This document shows, one piece after another, positions 1 through 5,067 of a stretch of 10,301 nucleotides of DNA. Within the stretch, counting starts at the first letter, position 1. Every line of letters starts with the position of its first letter. The translations under genes were made by a program, and so were the position numbers. This stretch comes from CAYZYK01 sp964482615 (GTDB taxonomy: Bacteria > Patescibacteriota > Minisyncoccia > Minisyncoccales > CAYZYK01): assembly GCA_964482615.1 (NCBI GenBank), contig CAYZYK010000025.1, positions 1 to 10,301 on the forward strand, in the 5' to 3' direction. The notes under the pieces were generated by a model. The model saw only the letters and a list, made by a program, of their open reading frames with translations. It did not search any database and had not been told where the DNA came from.

Positions 1-74
1 TCCAATACCATGTCGCTCTTTTTAATAAACTCCAAAATTTGACTATTTTTTTTAATATCTTTTAGGGCTATCAT
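1..74 (-). CDS. Partial CDS, N-terminus of a possible HD-domain phosphohydrolase
   Basis: An ATG at 72-74 opens a reading frame that runs off the left edge of the window, giving about 24 residues that begin MIALKDIKKNSQILEFI. The amphipathic, lysine-rich start resembles the opening helix of small bacterial HD-domain hydrolases, which often begin with a 'LxDIKxxxEVxxFIxxAD' type of segment. The diagnostic HD residues would lie outside the window, so the family is a guess from the N-terminus alone. No Shine-Dalgarno sequence precedes the ATG. The stretch upstream is very AT-rich and contains a TTGAAA hexamer about 35 bases before the start, which could belong to a promoter. The gene lies beyond the terminator of the SOD cluster, so it is probably a separate transcription unit. 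Confidence 0.4.
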   Translation of the reverse strand, partial: MIALKDIKKNSQILEFIKKSDMVL

Positions 75-261
75 AATCTATTTTTGTTTAATTTTTATTT
101 ATTAGGTTTTCAAAAAATAAAGAAGATTACTCTTAAGAAAACTACTTTTTTATTTTCTGTATTTTATAACCGACCTCCAAAACTTATTATTCACTCCCTT
201 GGTATAACTTATTCTATCTCCAATTCAACTGTTGTTCAAATATAGAGTGTGGTTTATCAAA

Positions 262-295
262 TTGTAAAAAATTTAAAACACCCTCAAAGGTGTCT
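262..295 (-). terminator. Intrinsic terminator after the SOD / MerT-like cluster
   Basis: On the minus strand ACACC and GGTGT (arms 289-293 and 278-282, loop 283-288) form a 5-bp stem. A G·U and an A-U pair extend it to 7. It is followed by a T-rich run (TTTTAAATTTTTT). It lies about 25 bases after the stop of the MerT-like gene, as expected for the end of that transcription unit. The short stem makes it a moderate rather than strong terminator. Confidence 0.6.
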
Positions 296-320
296 AAAAA
301 TAGTATTTAGAATTATTCTT

Positions 321-701
321 TTACCAAATATTCAATATTATTCCCATAATCTCAACTATTCCATAAAGCCAAATAATGTAGGCTAAAACTCCTAAAATAA
401 GAGAAATTGTGACAAGATTAATTATTAATATTTTCTTTCTTTTTAAATCATCGAGGGTACAAATATCTTCTTTTCTGTAAAGATACCAAAATAAAGATCC
501 TAAAAGAAAAACTAATGCGGCTCCTCTGAAAGCCCATTTGTACTGACCGTACAAGATATCAGTTAAAGAGGCAGCAAAAGAAACAGTACTCAGCCCCAAG
601 AGGACTAAAACCACAGGGAGAAAACAACAAAGCCCTCCGATAAAAGCTGAAATTGAAACAAATCTCTTCAGAAAAGATTTCTGTTTTTTTGAGAGTAGCA
701 T
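321..701 (-). CDS. MerT-like small membrane protein (heavy-metal transport family)
   Basis: A 126-residue membrane protein with three predicted helices, at about residues 16-42, 58-76 and 91-113. The first helix carries a vicinal Cys pair followed by proline and a glycine/serine turn (GGLCCFLPVVLVLLGLS, C25-C26). This is the signature arrangement of MerT-type mercuric-ion transporters, where the Cys pair in TM1 passes the metal inward. A further Cys (C81) lies in the cytoplasmic loop after 'WYLYRKEDIC', also like MerT. It starts only 11 bases after the SOD stop, so it is almost certainly co-transcribed with SOD and the Met-rich protein. I see no Shine-Dalgarno sequence. The real substrate could be another soft metal. 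No merA, merP or merR is visible, so a classical mercury operon is not supported. The family call rests on topology and the CC-P motif. Confidence 0.55.
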   Translation of the reverse strand: MLLSKKQKSFLKRFVSISAFIGGLCCFLPVVLVLLGLSTVSFAASLTDILYGQYKWAFRGAALVFLLGSLFWYLYRKEDICTLDDLKRKKILIINLVTISLILGVLAYIIWLYGIVEIMGIILNIW

Positions 702-712
702 TTAAGCAAGAT

Positions 713-1327
713 TCATTTTGATGCTTCCTTGAATCTTTTGTTTACTTGTTCCCAATTTACAATATTCCAAAAGCCGTCTATAAATTTTGCCTTCTCGTTT
801 TTGTAATCAATGTAGAAAGCGTGTTCCCAGACATCAAGAACCATTATAATCTCAGAATTGGGATACAAAACAAGATTGTGCTTTTCTATTTGATCTACCA
901 ATAAGCGCCCACTTTCTTTTTCATAAACTAAAGCCGCCCAACCAGAACCCTCAACCGAACTCGCTGCCCCAGTAAACTCCTTCTTAAATCTTTCAAAGCT
1001 TCCAAATTCTTCATTGATAGCTTCAGCTAATTCATCTCCTGGTTTATTATCCCCCTCTTTTGATGGTCTCATGTTCTTCCAAAAAAGGGAGTGTAGAATA
1101 TGTCCCCCAATATTAAAAGATAGAAATTTAAGAGTTGCTTTAATATCAATATTTTCCCCGCTTTCTCTTGCTTTATTAATCTTCTCTAAAATAGCATTTG
1201 ATTTGTCAGTATATCCTTGATGATGTTTATCATGATGAACTTTTAATTGTTCTTCTGAGATATAAGGTTCCAAAGCATTGTAATCATAGGGTAAATCCGG
1301 AAGAGTATAAGGTTTTTTCTTTGGCAT
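713..1327 (-). CDS. sodA: Superoxide dismutase (Fe/Mn family)
   Basis: A cytoplasmic enzyme that converts superoxide to oxygen and hydrogen peroxide. The 204 residues are the normal family length. The N-terminal helical-hairpin domain starts with 'YTLPDLPYDYNALEPYIS'. The C-terminal alpha/beta domain ends with 'FWNIVNW'. All four metal ligands are present: H31 (in HHDKHHQGY), H79 (GGHILHSLFW), D165 and H169 (DVWEHAFY). The residue that hydrogen-bonds the metal-bound solvent, often Gln146 in bacterial Mn enzymes, appears to be His here (IEKHN, H150). Together with 'LSFNIGGHILHSLFW' this resembles archaeal Fe or cambialistic SODs more than E. coli SodA, so I do not assign the metal. There is no signal peptide. 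It lies 9 bases after a small Met-rich protein and 11 before a MerT-like protein. The symbol is used loosely for the Fe/Mn family. Confidence 0.95.
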   Translation of the reverse strand: MPKKKPYTLPDLPYDYNALEPYISEEQLKVHHDKHHQGYTDKSNAILEKINKARESGENIDIKATLKFLSFNIGGHILHSLFWKNMRPSKEGDNKPGDELAEAINEEFGSFERFKKEFTGAASSVEGSGWAALVYEKESGRLLVDQIEKHNLVLYPNSEIIMVLDVWEHAFYIDYKNEKAKFIDGFWNIVNWEQVNKRFKEASK

Positions 1328-1336
1328 AATTTAAAC

Positions 1337-1567
1337 TTATTTTTTGATTAACCATTTGTAAACTGCCCAGAAAATCAAAGAGAATATAAATGACAATATT
1401 AAAAAATATAATAGCCCAAACAAGTGAGCGTTCCAAAAACCCATTCCGGCCATCATTCCACAACCATATCCTGTTGAAGGTCCCATCATGTCATAATCTG
1501 CAAGAACAGATACCGTGGGCAACATTGTTAATACAAGAACTGCTAGAAAATAGATTATTTTTTTCAT
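1337..1567 (-). CDS. Small secreted or anchored Met/Gly-rich protein, function unknown
   Basis: A 76-residue protein that I do not recognise as a named family. Residues 1-23 form a typical signal peptide (MKKIIYFLAVLVLTMLPTVSVLA) with a likely cleavage after VLA. Residues 26-44 are a short loop rich in Met, Gly and one Cys (MMGPSTGYGCGMMAGMG), and 47-70 are a transmembrane helix with a Lys-rich cytoplasmic end. If the signal is not cleaved, it is a two-helix hairpin with the Met-rich loop outside. Clustered extracytoplasmic Met and Cys suggest binding of a soft metal such as copper. Its place 9 bases before SOD, with a MerT-like protein next, supports a metal or redox role; this is inference only. 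The start is the only reasonable ATG. No strong ribosome-binding site precedes it. Confidence 0.75.
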   Translation of the reverse strand: MKKIIYFLAVLVLTMLPTVSVLADYDMMGPSTGYGCGMMAGMGFWNAHLFGLLYFLILSFIFSLIFWAVYKWLIKK

Positions 1568-1595
1568 AATTTCTTATATTAATTATCGACCTTTT

Positions 1596-1748
1596 TTATT
1601 TATCTTTTTCTCTTGTTTTTTTTAAAGCTCCTGTATATCAAAGTAACTCTTTTAAGAACCCGTCTACCCTTCTAAAATATGAATTGTCTTTTATTTTTCC
1701 ATTATTATCAAACAAATTTTGAACAATAGAGAAATAAAGAGCTTCCCT
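1596..1748 (-). pseudogene. Probable remnant of a degraded gene
   Basis: Between the ferritin-like gene and the Met-rich protein, one minus-strand frame reads as protein-like sequence without any ATG: about 36 codons including 'EALYFSIVQNLFDNN' and 'YFRRVDGFLKELL', then TGA at 1638-1640. The same frame continues for 14 codons after the TGA to a TAA at 1596-1598. A start codon is missing and TGA is a true stop in neighbouring genes, so this looks like the tail of a decayed or truncated gene. I cannot name the family. The alternatives are a very short peptide started at the internal TTG, or chance. Confidence 0.3.
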
Positions 1749-1755
1749 TTAATAA

Positions 1756-2040
1756 TTATTTTCCAGTTAGCTCTTCGACTTCTTTTTTCCCCTCTTTTCC
1801 CTTCTCTGCTTGTTCCTTATCTTCTCTCAACAGTAAAGTCTCAAATTCTCCCACGTGTTCTTTTTCTTCTGCTGTAACATCTAAAAGAACTTTTTTGATA
1901 TCTTCTTTGTCTGTCATGGCAGCTAACTGTTCATAAAAGGAAATAGCGTCAAGCTCAGCAATAATACCCAGCCTCAGAATCTGCTTGTTTATGTTTTCTT
2001 TGTTTACTTTATCTAAGTTTAAAGGTAATTTTGATAACAT
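1756..2040 (-). CDS. Small ferritin-like protein of the encapsulated-ferritin (EncFtn) type
   Basis: A 94-residue helical protein with the half-ferritin pattern of encapsulin cargo ferritins: helix 1 'AELDAISFYEQLA' and helix 2 'EEKEHVGEFETLL'. The expected iron ligands are present: E29 (with D31) in helix 1, and E59 and H62 of the ExxH motif in helix 2. They match E32, E62 and H65 of Rhodospirillum rubrum EncFtn as I recall it. The layout also matches the ferritin-like N-terminal domain of the Pyrococcus-type encapsulin fusion, including an 'EVEELTG' end. Two such chains form a ferroxidase site at their interface, so the role would be oxidising and storing Fe(II). Here the protein stands alone, ending in a charged tail (residues 74-94), and no encapsulin shell gene lies in the window. 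It starts 35 bases after the GDH stop and may be co-transcribed with it. A rubrerythrin-like reading is the alternative. Confidence 0.8.
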   Translation of the reverse strand: MLSKLPLNLDKVNKENINKQILRLGIIAELDAISFYEQLAAMTDKEDIKKVLLDVTAEEKEHVGEFETLLLREDKEQAEKGKEGKKEVEELTGK

Positions 2041-2075
2041 CTTTTTGTTTTGTTTAATATTTTTTTAGGACCTTT

Positions 2076-3347
2076 TTAGGTTAAGTTTCCTTTTAATTTC
2101 TCTGCTTTTAATATCTTTTCAACACCAATAATATAGGCTGATGTTCTAAGATCACACTTTTTTTTCTGGCAAGTTGAATATATTGAGTTAAAACAATCTA
2201 CTATCTTTTTTTCTAATTTCTTCAGAACTTCTTTTTTAGTCCAGTATTCGTTTTTTGTGTTCTGAACCCATTCAAAATAACTGACAATGACCCCTCCTGC
2301 ATTGGCAATTATGTCGGGAACAATTTCAATATCTTTTTTAGCTAATATTTTATCAGCCCCTGGAACTATAGGAGCATTTGCCATCTCCAAGATTATACCA
2401 GTTTTTATCTTGTCAGCATTATTCTTTGTTATCTGATGGGAAACAGCAGCCGGAATTAAAATATCACATTCAAGTTCAAGAAGTTCTTTGTTTGATATTT
2501 CTTTCGCTCCTTTGACCTGAGGAATAAATCCTTTTTTCTTCTGGGAAACAATAATCTTTCCAATATCTAATCCTTCTTTGTTGTAAAATGCTTTCTCAGA
2601 ATCACTAATAGCTATTATTTTATAACCCCAATCATGAAGAATTCTAGCTATGTTTGCCCCAACATTGCCAAACCCCTGAACTACAACTTTTAATTTCTTT
2701 TTATCTTTCTTCTTTAATTTAGCCAATCTTCTTAAGATAAAAGCACCACCAAGAGCCGTTGCGATTTTCCTTCCTTGTGATCCTCCAAGCTCAGTTGGTT
2801 TTCCAGTAATAACAGCCGGGATAAATCTCCCCTTTATCTTAGAATACTCATCCAACATCCAGGCCATAATCTGTTCATTGGTGTTAACGTCAGGAGCTGG
2901 AATATCTTTCTGGGGTCCCAAAAATGGATGAAATTGTTTGATATATCCCCTGCTCAGTCTTTCAAGCTCGTTTTTTGACAATTTTTTTGGATCAACCCTC
3001 ACTCCTCCTTTCGCTCCACCAAATGGCAATTCAGCTACTGCTGTTTTCAAAGCCATCAAAAAAGATAATGTTTTAACTTCACTTAAAGTAACAGCAGGGT
3101 GAAATCTTATTCCTCCTTTGGTAGGGCCCAAAGAATCATTATATTGAACCCTGTAACCATTTAAAAATTGGGTCTCTCCATTATCCATTCTTAAGGGAAT
3201 ATTTACTGTAAAAGATCTTTTGGGCTGTTTTAAAAAGTCAAGTTCTGTTTTTTTAAGATCTATCTTTTGGGCTATTATATTCAAATGAGTTAAACAGTCC
3301 TCACACACATTCTCTGTTATTTCGTGTTCTTTTTTTATGTAGTTCAT
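2076..3347 (-). CDS. gdhA: Glutamate dehydrogenase (Glu/Leu/Phe/Val family)
   Basis: Reversible oxidative deamination of glutamate to 2-oxoglutarate and ammonia. From the ATG at 3345-3347 the protein has 423 residues, the usual size. The N-terminal substrate domain shows K77 (GPTKGGIRFHP), K101, catalytic K113 (PFGGAKGG) and D153 (APDVNT). The Rossmann domain starts at about 220 with GFGNVG (225-230) and an acidic 'SDS' near 248-250. The frame stays open upstream to a TTG at 3438-3440. Those 31 codons do not resemble the family and contain a near-perfect promoter, so I prefer the internal ATG, which follows a purine-rich GGGGAT. It has its own promoter although it lies close behind the hemerythrin gene. 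Cofactor choice (NAD or NADP) is not decided. Confidence 0.95.
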   Translation of the reverse strand: MNYIKKEHEITENVCEDCLTHLNIIAQKIDLKKTELDFLKQPKRSFTVNIPLRMDNGETQFLNGYRVQYNDSLGPTKGGIRFHPAVTLSEVKTLSFLMALKTAVAELPFGGAKGGVRVDPKKLSKNELERLSRGYIKQFHPFLGPQKDIPAPDVNTNEQIMAWMLDEYSKIKGRFIPAVITGKPTELGGSQGRKIATALGGAFILRRLAKLKKKDKKKLKVVVQGFGNVGANIARILHDWGYKIIAISDSEKAFYNKEGLDIGKIIVSQKKKGFIPQVKGAKEISNKELLELECDILIPAAVSHQITKNNADKIKTGIILEMANAPIVPGADKILAKKDIEIVPDIIANAGGVIVSYFEWVQNTKNEYWTKKEVLKKLEKKIVDCFNSIYSTCQKKKCDLRTSAYIIGVEKILKAEKLKGNLT

Positions 3348-3369
3348 GTATGGATCCCCAAGGACAAAA

Positions 3370-3387
3370 GCCCGTAAACTACGGGGC
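3370..3387 (-). promoter_or_regulatory. Stable hairpin in the gdhA 5' leader
   Basis: On the minus strand CCCGTA and TACGGG pair perfectly (arms 3380-3385 and 3371-3376) around a 3-base loop. A further G-C pair closes the stem across one bulged base, and CTTTTG follows. It lies between the predicted transcription start (about 3404) and the gdhA ATG at 3347, so it would be within the first 40 bases of the mRNA. It could be a 5' stabilising stem, a weak attenuator or a protein-binding site. Confidence 0.55.
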
Positions 3388-3410
3388 GTTAATTTATCAA
3401 ATAATATTAT

Positions 3411-3440
3411 ATTATAATTCGGCGTTTGTGTTAATGTCAA
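3411..3440 (-). promoter_or_regulatory. Sigma70-type promoter of gdhA
   Basis: A perfect -35 TTGACA (3435-3440) and a perfect -10 TATAAT (3411-3416) are separated by 18 bases on the minus strand. The predicted transcription start near 3404 gives a leader of about 57 bases with the hairpin at 3370-3387. This is the best promoter in the window. It lies inside the longest possible gdhA reading frame, which is the main reason for choosing the downstream ATG. The TTATAAT at the -10 also resembles one half of a PerR box, but this is weak evidence in AT-rich DNA. Confidence 0.75.
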
Positions 3441-3446
3441 AAATAA

Positions 3447-4202
3447 TTATCTTTTGGGAGTAAAACAACAATAACCCATTTTATCGGCTTCTTCTTTCAT
3501 TTTGTCCCAAACTTTTTTATCTTTTATAACATCCAAGGCAGTAGGATAAAGAATATTATTTTCTTTAAAAATATGTTCTCTTAAAACAAAAACTAATGAT
3601 TTTACTGTTGAGTCAAGACTTTCTTTAAAATTATTAAAATTGTTTTTATTTGCTTTTTTAACTAGCCTTTTTAATTCTCTTTTTTCTTCTTTTAATTCTT
3701 CGTGGTCCATTTTCATAATTTTAGGAGGTCCCCAAATTCCTCTTTTTTCAAGTTCAGGAAAAAGAATTTGCTCTTCTCTTGCGTGGTGATTTTCTGCTTC
3801 AATTAAATGATGACTTATATGTTTCAATTTTTTAAATATTTTATCTTTGGAGTTATAAATTCCTATCTTCTGAATATCTTGGTTTACTTTTTCCAACTGA
3901 TTAAGAAAACTTAAAATTTCATCGTGTTCTGATATTAAGGTGTGAATAACATGACCCGAAGCAAGGTTTAATTTTATTTCCTCTGTCTTCTCTTCAATTA
4001 ATTCAATATGAGCTGCACAAAGATGACGTAAATCTTCTGGTTTTAAATCTGTTTCTGTGAGTTTTTGCTCAGCTAAAGATAACTCTTCTGGTGTAGTTGA
4101 AGCCAGAATTTCTTTTACTTCTTTCTTTAATTTAAGGGTATTTTCTCCCTTATTGAGTTTTCTTAAAATGCTAGTTAATTTGTCAATTTTACTTTTTTGC
4201 AT
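3447..4202 (-). CDS. DUF438 domain plus hemerythrin HHE domain protein
   Basis: A 251-residue cytoplasmic protein. Residues 5-78 match the DUF438 pattern ('TPEELSLAEQKLTE', 'EDLRHLCAAHIELI'), and 84-225 form a hemerythrin-like four-helix bundle. Candidate di-iron ligands occur in the right order: H93 (SEHDEI), H139/H140 with E143/E144 (ENHHAREEQILFPEL), H167 (MDHEEL), and H210 with E214 (LREHIFKENNILYP). It ends with 'GYCCFTPKR', a tail I associate with this family. Hemerythrin domains bind O2, NO or peroxide or store iron. With PerR, ferritin and SOD nearby, a role in oxygen, NO or iron sensing or protection is likely, but the exact activity is unknown. It lies 78 bases after the NrdD-like gene, behind a palindrome overlapping a possible promoter. 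The gdhA promoter begins 6 bases after its stop. Confidence 0.85.
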   Translation of the reverse strand: MQKSKIDKLTSILRKLNKGENTLKLKKEVKEILASTTPEELSLAEQKLTETDLKPEDLRHLCAAHIELIEEKTEEIKLNLASGHVIHTLISEHDEILSFLNQLEKVNQDIQKIGIYNSKDKIFKKLKHISHHLIEAENHHAREEQILFPELEKRGIWGPPKIMKMDHEELKEEKRELKRLVKKANKNNFNNFKESLDSTVKSLVFVLREHIFKENNILYPTALDVIKDKKVWDKMKEEADKMGYCCFTPKR

Positions 4203-4225
4203 GTTTTAAAACAACTTTAACTTGA

Positions 4226-4245
4226 TTTGTTTTATCTAAAACAAA
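4226..4245 (-). promoter_or_regulatory. Perfect 9+2+9 palindrome, candidate operator before the hemerythrin gene
   Basis: TTTGTTTTA and TAAAACAAA form a perfect inverted repeat with a 2-base centre, 24 bases before the hemerythrin ATG. A TTAACA hexamer (4255-4260) lies 16 bases from TAGATA (4233-4238), so the palindrome would cover the -10 region of this possible promoter. That suits a repressor site. The local regulator is a PerR-type protein, making it the obvious candidate, though the palindrome does not match the textbook PerR box. AT-rich sequence raises the odds of chance palindromes. Confidence 0.45.
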
Positions 4246-4280
4246 CTTAATTTCTGTTAATTAAGGTAATTTCTTAATTT

Positions 4281-4598
4281 TCAAACCTCTCTTGGTTGTT
4301 TAAAAACCTCTCTTTCTGCGTATTCTCTCTTCTTTCCTGTATTCCATTGTCGGACGGGTCTTAAATAACCTACAATCCGAGAATAAACTTCAGTATCTCT
4401 GAAATTCCTCAAAGCAGGATCTTTTTCATAACATTCGTTGCATTTAACAATCTTCATTTTCTTGTCCCCTATTTTGTATTCAAGCATTTTTCCGTTTTTT
4501 AAAGGAGCCCCTTTTTTAACTTTACCTTCAATTTCTATTTCTTTTTTACAATCGTGACAAATTATTTTATTTTTTTGAGCAGTTTTTACAGGTACCAT
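4281..4598 (-). CDS. Stand-alone zinc-ribbon / glycyl-radical C-terminal domain of NrdD type
   Basis: A 105-residue protein. Two CxxC pairs (C14/C17 and C53/C56) suit a zinc ribbon. Residues 69-100 (TEVYSRIVGYLRPVRQWN, then TGKKREYAERE) strongly resemble the extreme C-terminus of class III anaerobic ribonucleotide reductase NrdD. There a four-Cys zinc site precedes the RVxGY loop that carries the glycyl radical. The matching glycine is G77. The large catalytic barrel of NrdD is absent, so this cannot be a reductase alone. It could be a separate radical-bearing or zinc subunit, or a spare C-terminus in the manner of GrcA/YfiD for pyruvate formate-lyase. The start overlaps the end of the PerR gene by 32 bases in another frame, indicating co-transcription and probable translational coupling. 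No ribosome-binding site is visible. Confidence 0.7.
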   Translation of the reverse strand: MVPVKTAQKNKIICHDCKKEIEIEGKVKKGAPLKNGKMLEYKIGDKKMKIVKCNECYEKDPALRNFRDTEVYSRIVGYLRPVRQWNTGKKREYAEREVFKQPREV

Positions 4599-4944
4599 AG
4601 AAATAAACTTTATATCTTTTTATCTTACCGACCTTTGTTTTTTTGTTTTGAATAATTTCACAGTCACTACAAACATCAGAAACATCATAAACCCTGTTAC
4701 ATTCATGACAGATATAATGAGCGTGAGAAGAAGTATCTGCATCAAAGTGAGAGGTTCCTTTCACTGAAATGACTTGAGCTCTCCCCCTCCTTTTGAAATC
4801 TTTAAGAACCCTATATACAGTTGCTTTACTTATTCTGGGTAGTTTCTTTTTAACCTCAGAGTAAACTTTATCTGCTGTGGGGTGTGTTTTAACAGAGCTT
4901 AAATAATCTTCTATTATTTGTTTCTGGGAAGTAACTCTTTGCAT
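4567..4944 (-). CDS. perR: Fur-family regulator, PerR-like peroxide sensor
   Basis: A 125-residue DNA-binding metalloregulator. A winged helix covers about 1-62, with recognition segment 'RISKATVYRVLKDF'. The dimerisation and metal-binding domain covers 66-125. The structural zinc site is complete: C79xxC82 (ICHEC) and C119xxC122 (CKNC). All five regulatory metal ligands known from Bacillus PerR have counterparts: H21 (HPTAD), D68 (HFDAD), H74 and H76 (SHAHYIC) and D87 (YDVSD). Asp at the last position favours PerR over Fur. In PerR, Fe(II)-catalysed oxidation of the His ligands releases DNA. An additional CxxC (C92/C95) lies in the loop after D87, which is unusual. It has its own promoter with inverted repeats, suggesting autoregulation. 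The targets are probably the neighbouring oxidative-stress genes. Zur or Fur remain possible. Confidence 0.85.
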   Translation of the reverse strand: MQRVTSQKQIIEDYLSSVKTHPTADKVYSEVKKKLPRISKATVYRVLKDFKRRGRAQVISVKGTSHFDADTSSHAHYICHECNRVYDVSDVCSDCEIIQNKKTKVGKIKRYKVYFYGTCKNCSKK

Positions 4945-4953
4945 TTTAGTTAA

Positions 4954-4965
4954 ATTATTAATAAT
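4954..4965 (-). promoter_or_regulatory. 12-base palindrome in the perR leader
   Basis: ATTATTAATAAT is a perfect palindrome between the predicted perR transcription start and its ATG. It could be a second operator for an autoregulated Fur-family gene. Its pure A/T composition makes chance a real alternative. Confidence 0.3.
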
Positions 4966-4978
4966 AGTTCCTAATTAC

Positions 4979-5006
4979 ATTTTATTATCAATAAGAATAT
5001 TGTCAA
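4979..5006 (-). promoter_or_regulatory. perR promoter with overlapping inverted repeat
   Basis: A perfect -35 TTGACA (5001-5006) lies 16 bases from TAAAAT (4979-4984) on the minus strand, directly after the leuA terminator. Inside the spacer and -10 is TTATT-GAT-AATAA (4982-4994), an inverted repeat with a GATAA core, similar in part to the palindrome before the hemerythrin gene. A repressor bound there would block the polymerase, as expected for PerR autoregulation. The promoter is well supported; the operator is an inference. Confidence 0.65.
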
Positions 5007-5030
5007 GTACAAACCTGTGAATAACTTTAA

Positions 5031-5058
5031 ATAAAAAGGCCCAAGGATTCCCTGGGCC
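5031..5058 (-). terminator. Strong intrinsic terminator of leuA
   Basis: On the minus strand GGCCCA (5053-5058) pairs with TGGGCC (5038-5043). The stem extends by two G-C pairs past one bulged base to a small loop and is followed by TTTTTAT. It starts 9 bases after the leuA stop and separates leuA from the perR promoter. Its GC-rich stem stands out from the AT-rich surroundings. Confidence 0.9.
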
Positions 5059-5067
5059 GAAAATGTA

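Noticed and set aside
75..275. Small ORFs in the gap after the SOD cluster terminator
   Set aside because: Only very short, stop-broken frames occur (for example a 14-codon GTG frame), with no ribosome-binding site at proper spacing or recognisable motif.
1014..1220. Plus-strand open frame opposite SOD
   Set aside because: It is fully antisense to a gene with all catalytic residues, and no motif or ribosome-binding site is seen. The plus-strand frames at 5144-5416 and 9300-9521 are rejected for the same reason.
2041..2075. ACCT/AGGT hairpin between gdhA and the ferritin gene as a terminator
   Set aside because: The stem has only four pairs and is followed by A rather than T residues on the transcribed strand.
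3348..3440. N-terminal extension of glutamate dehydrogenase from a TTG codon
   Set aside because: The 31 codons do not resemble the family, contain a near-perfect promoter and a hairpin, and the downstream ATG gives the normal protein length.
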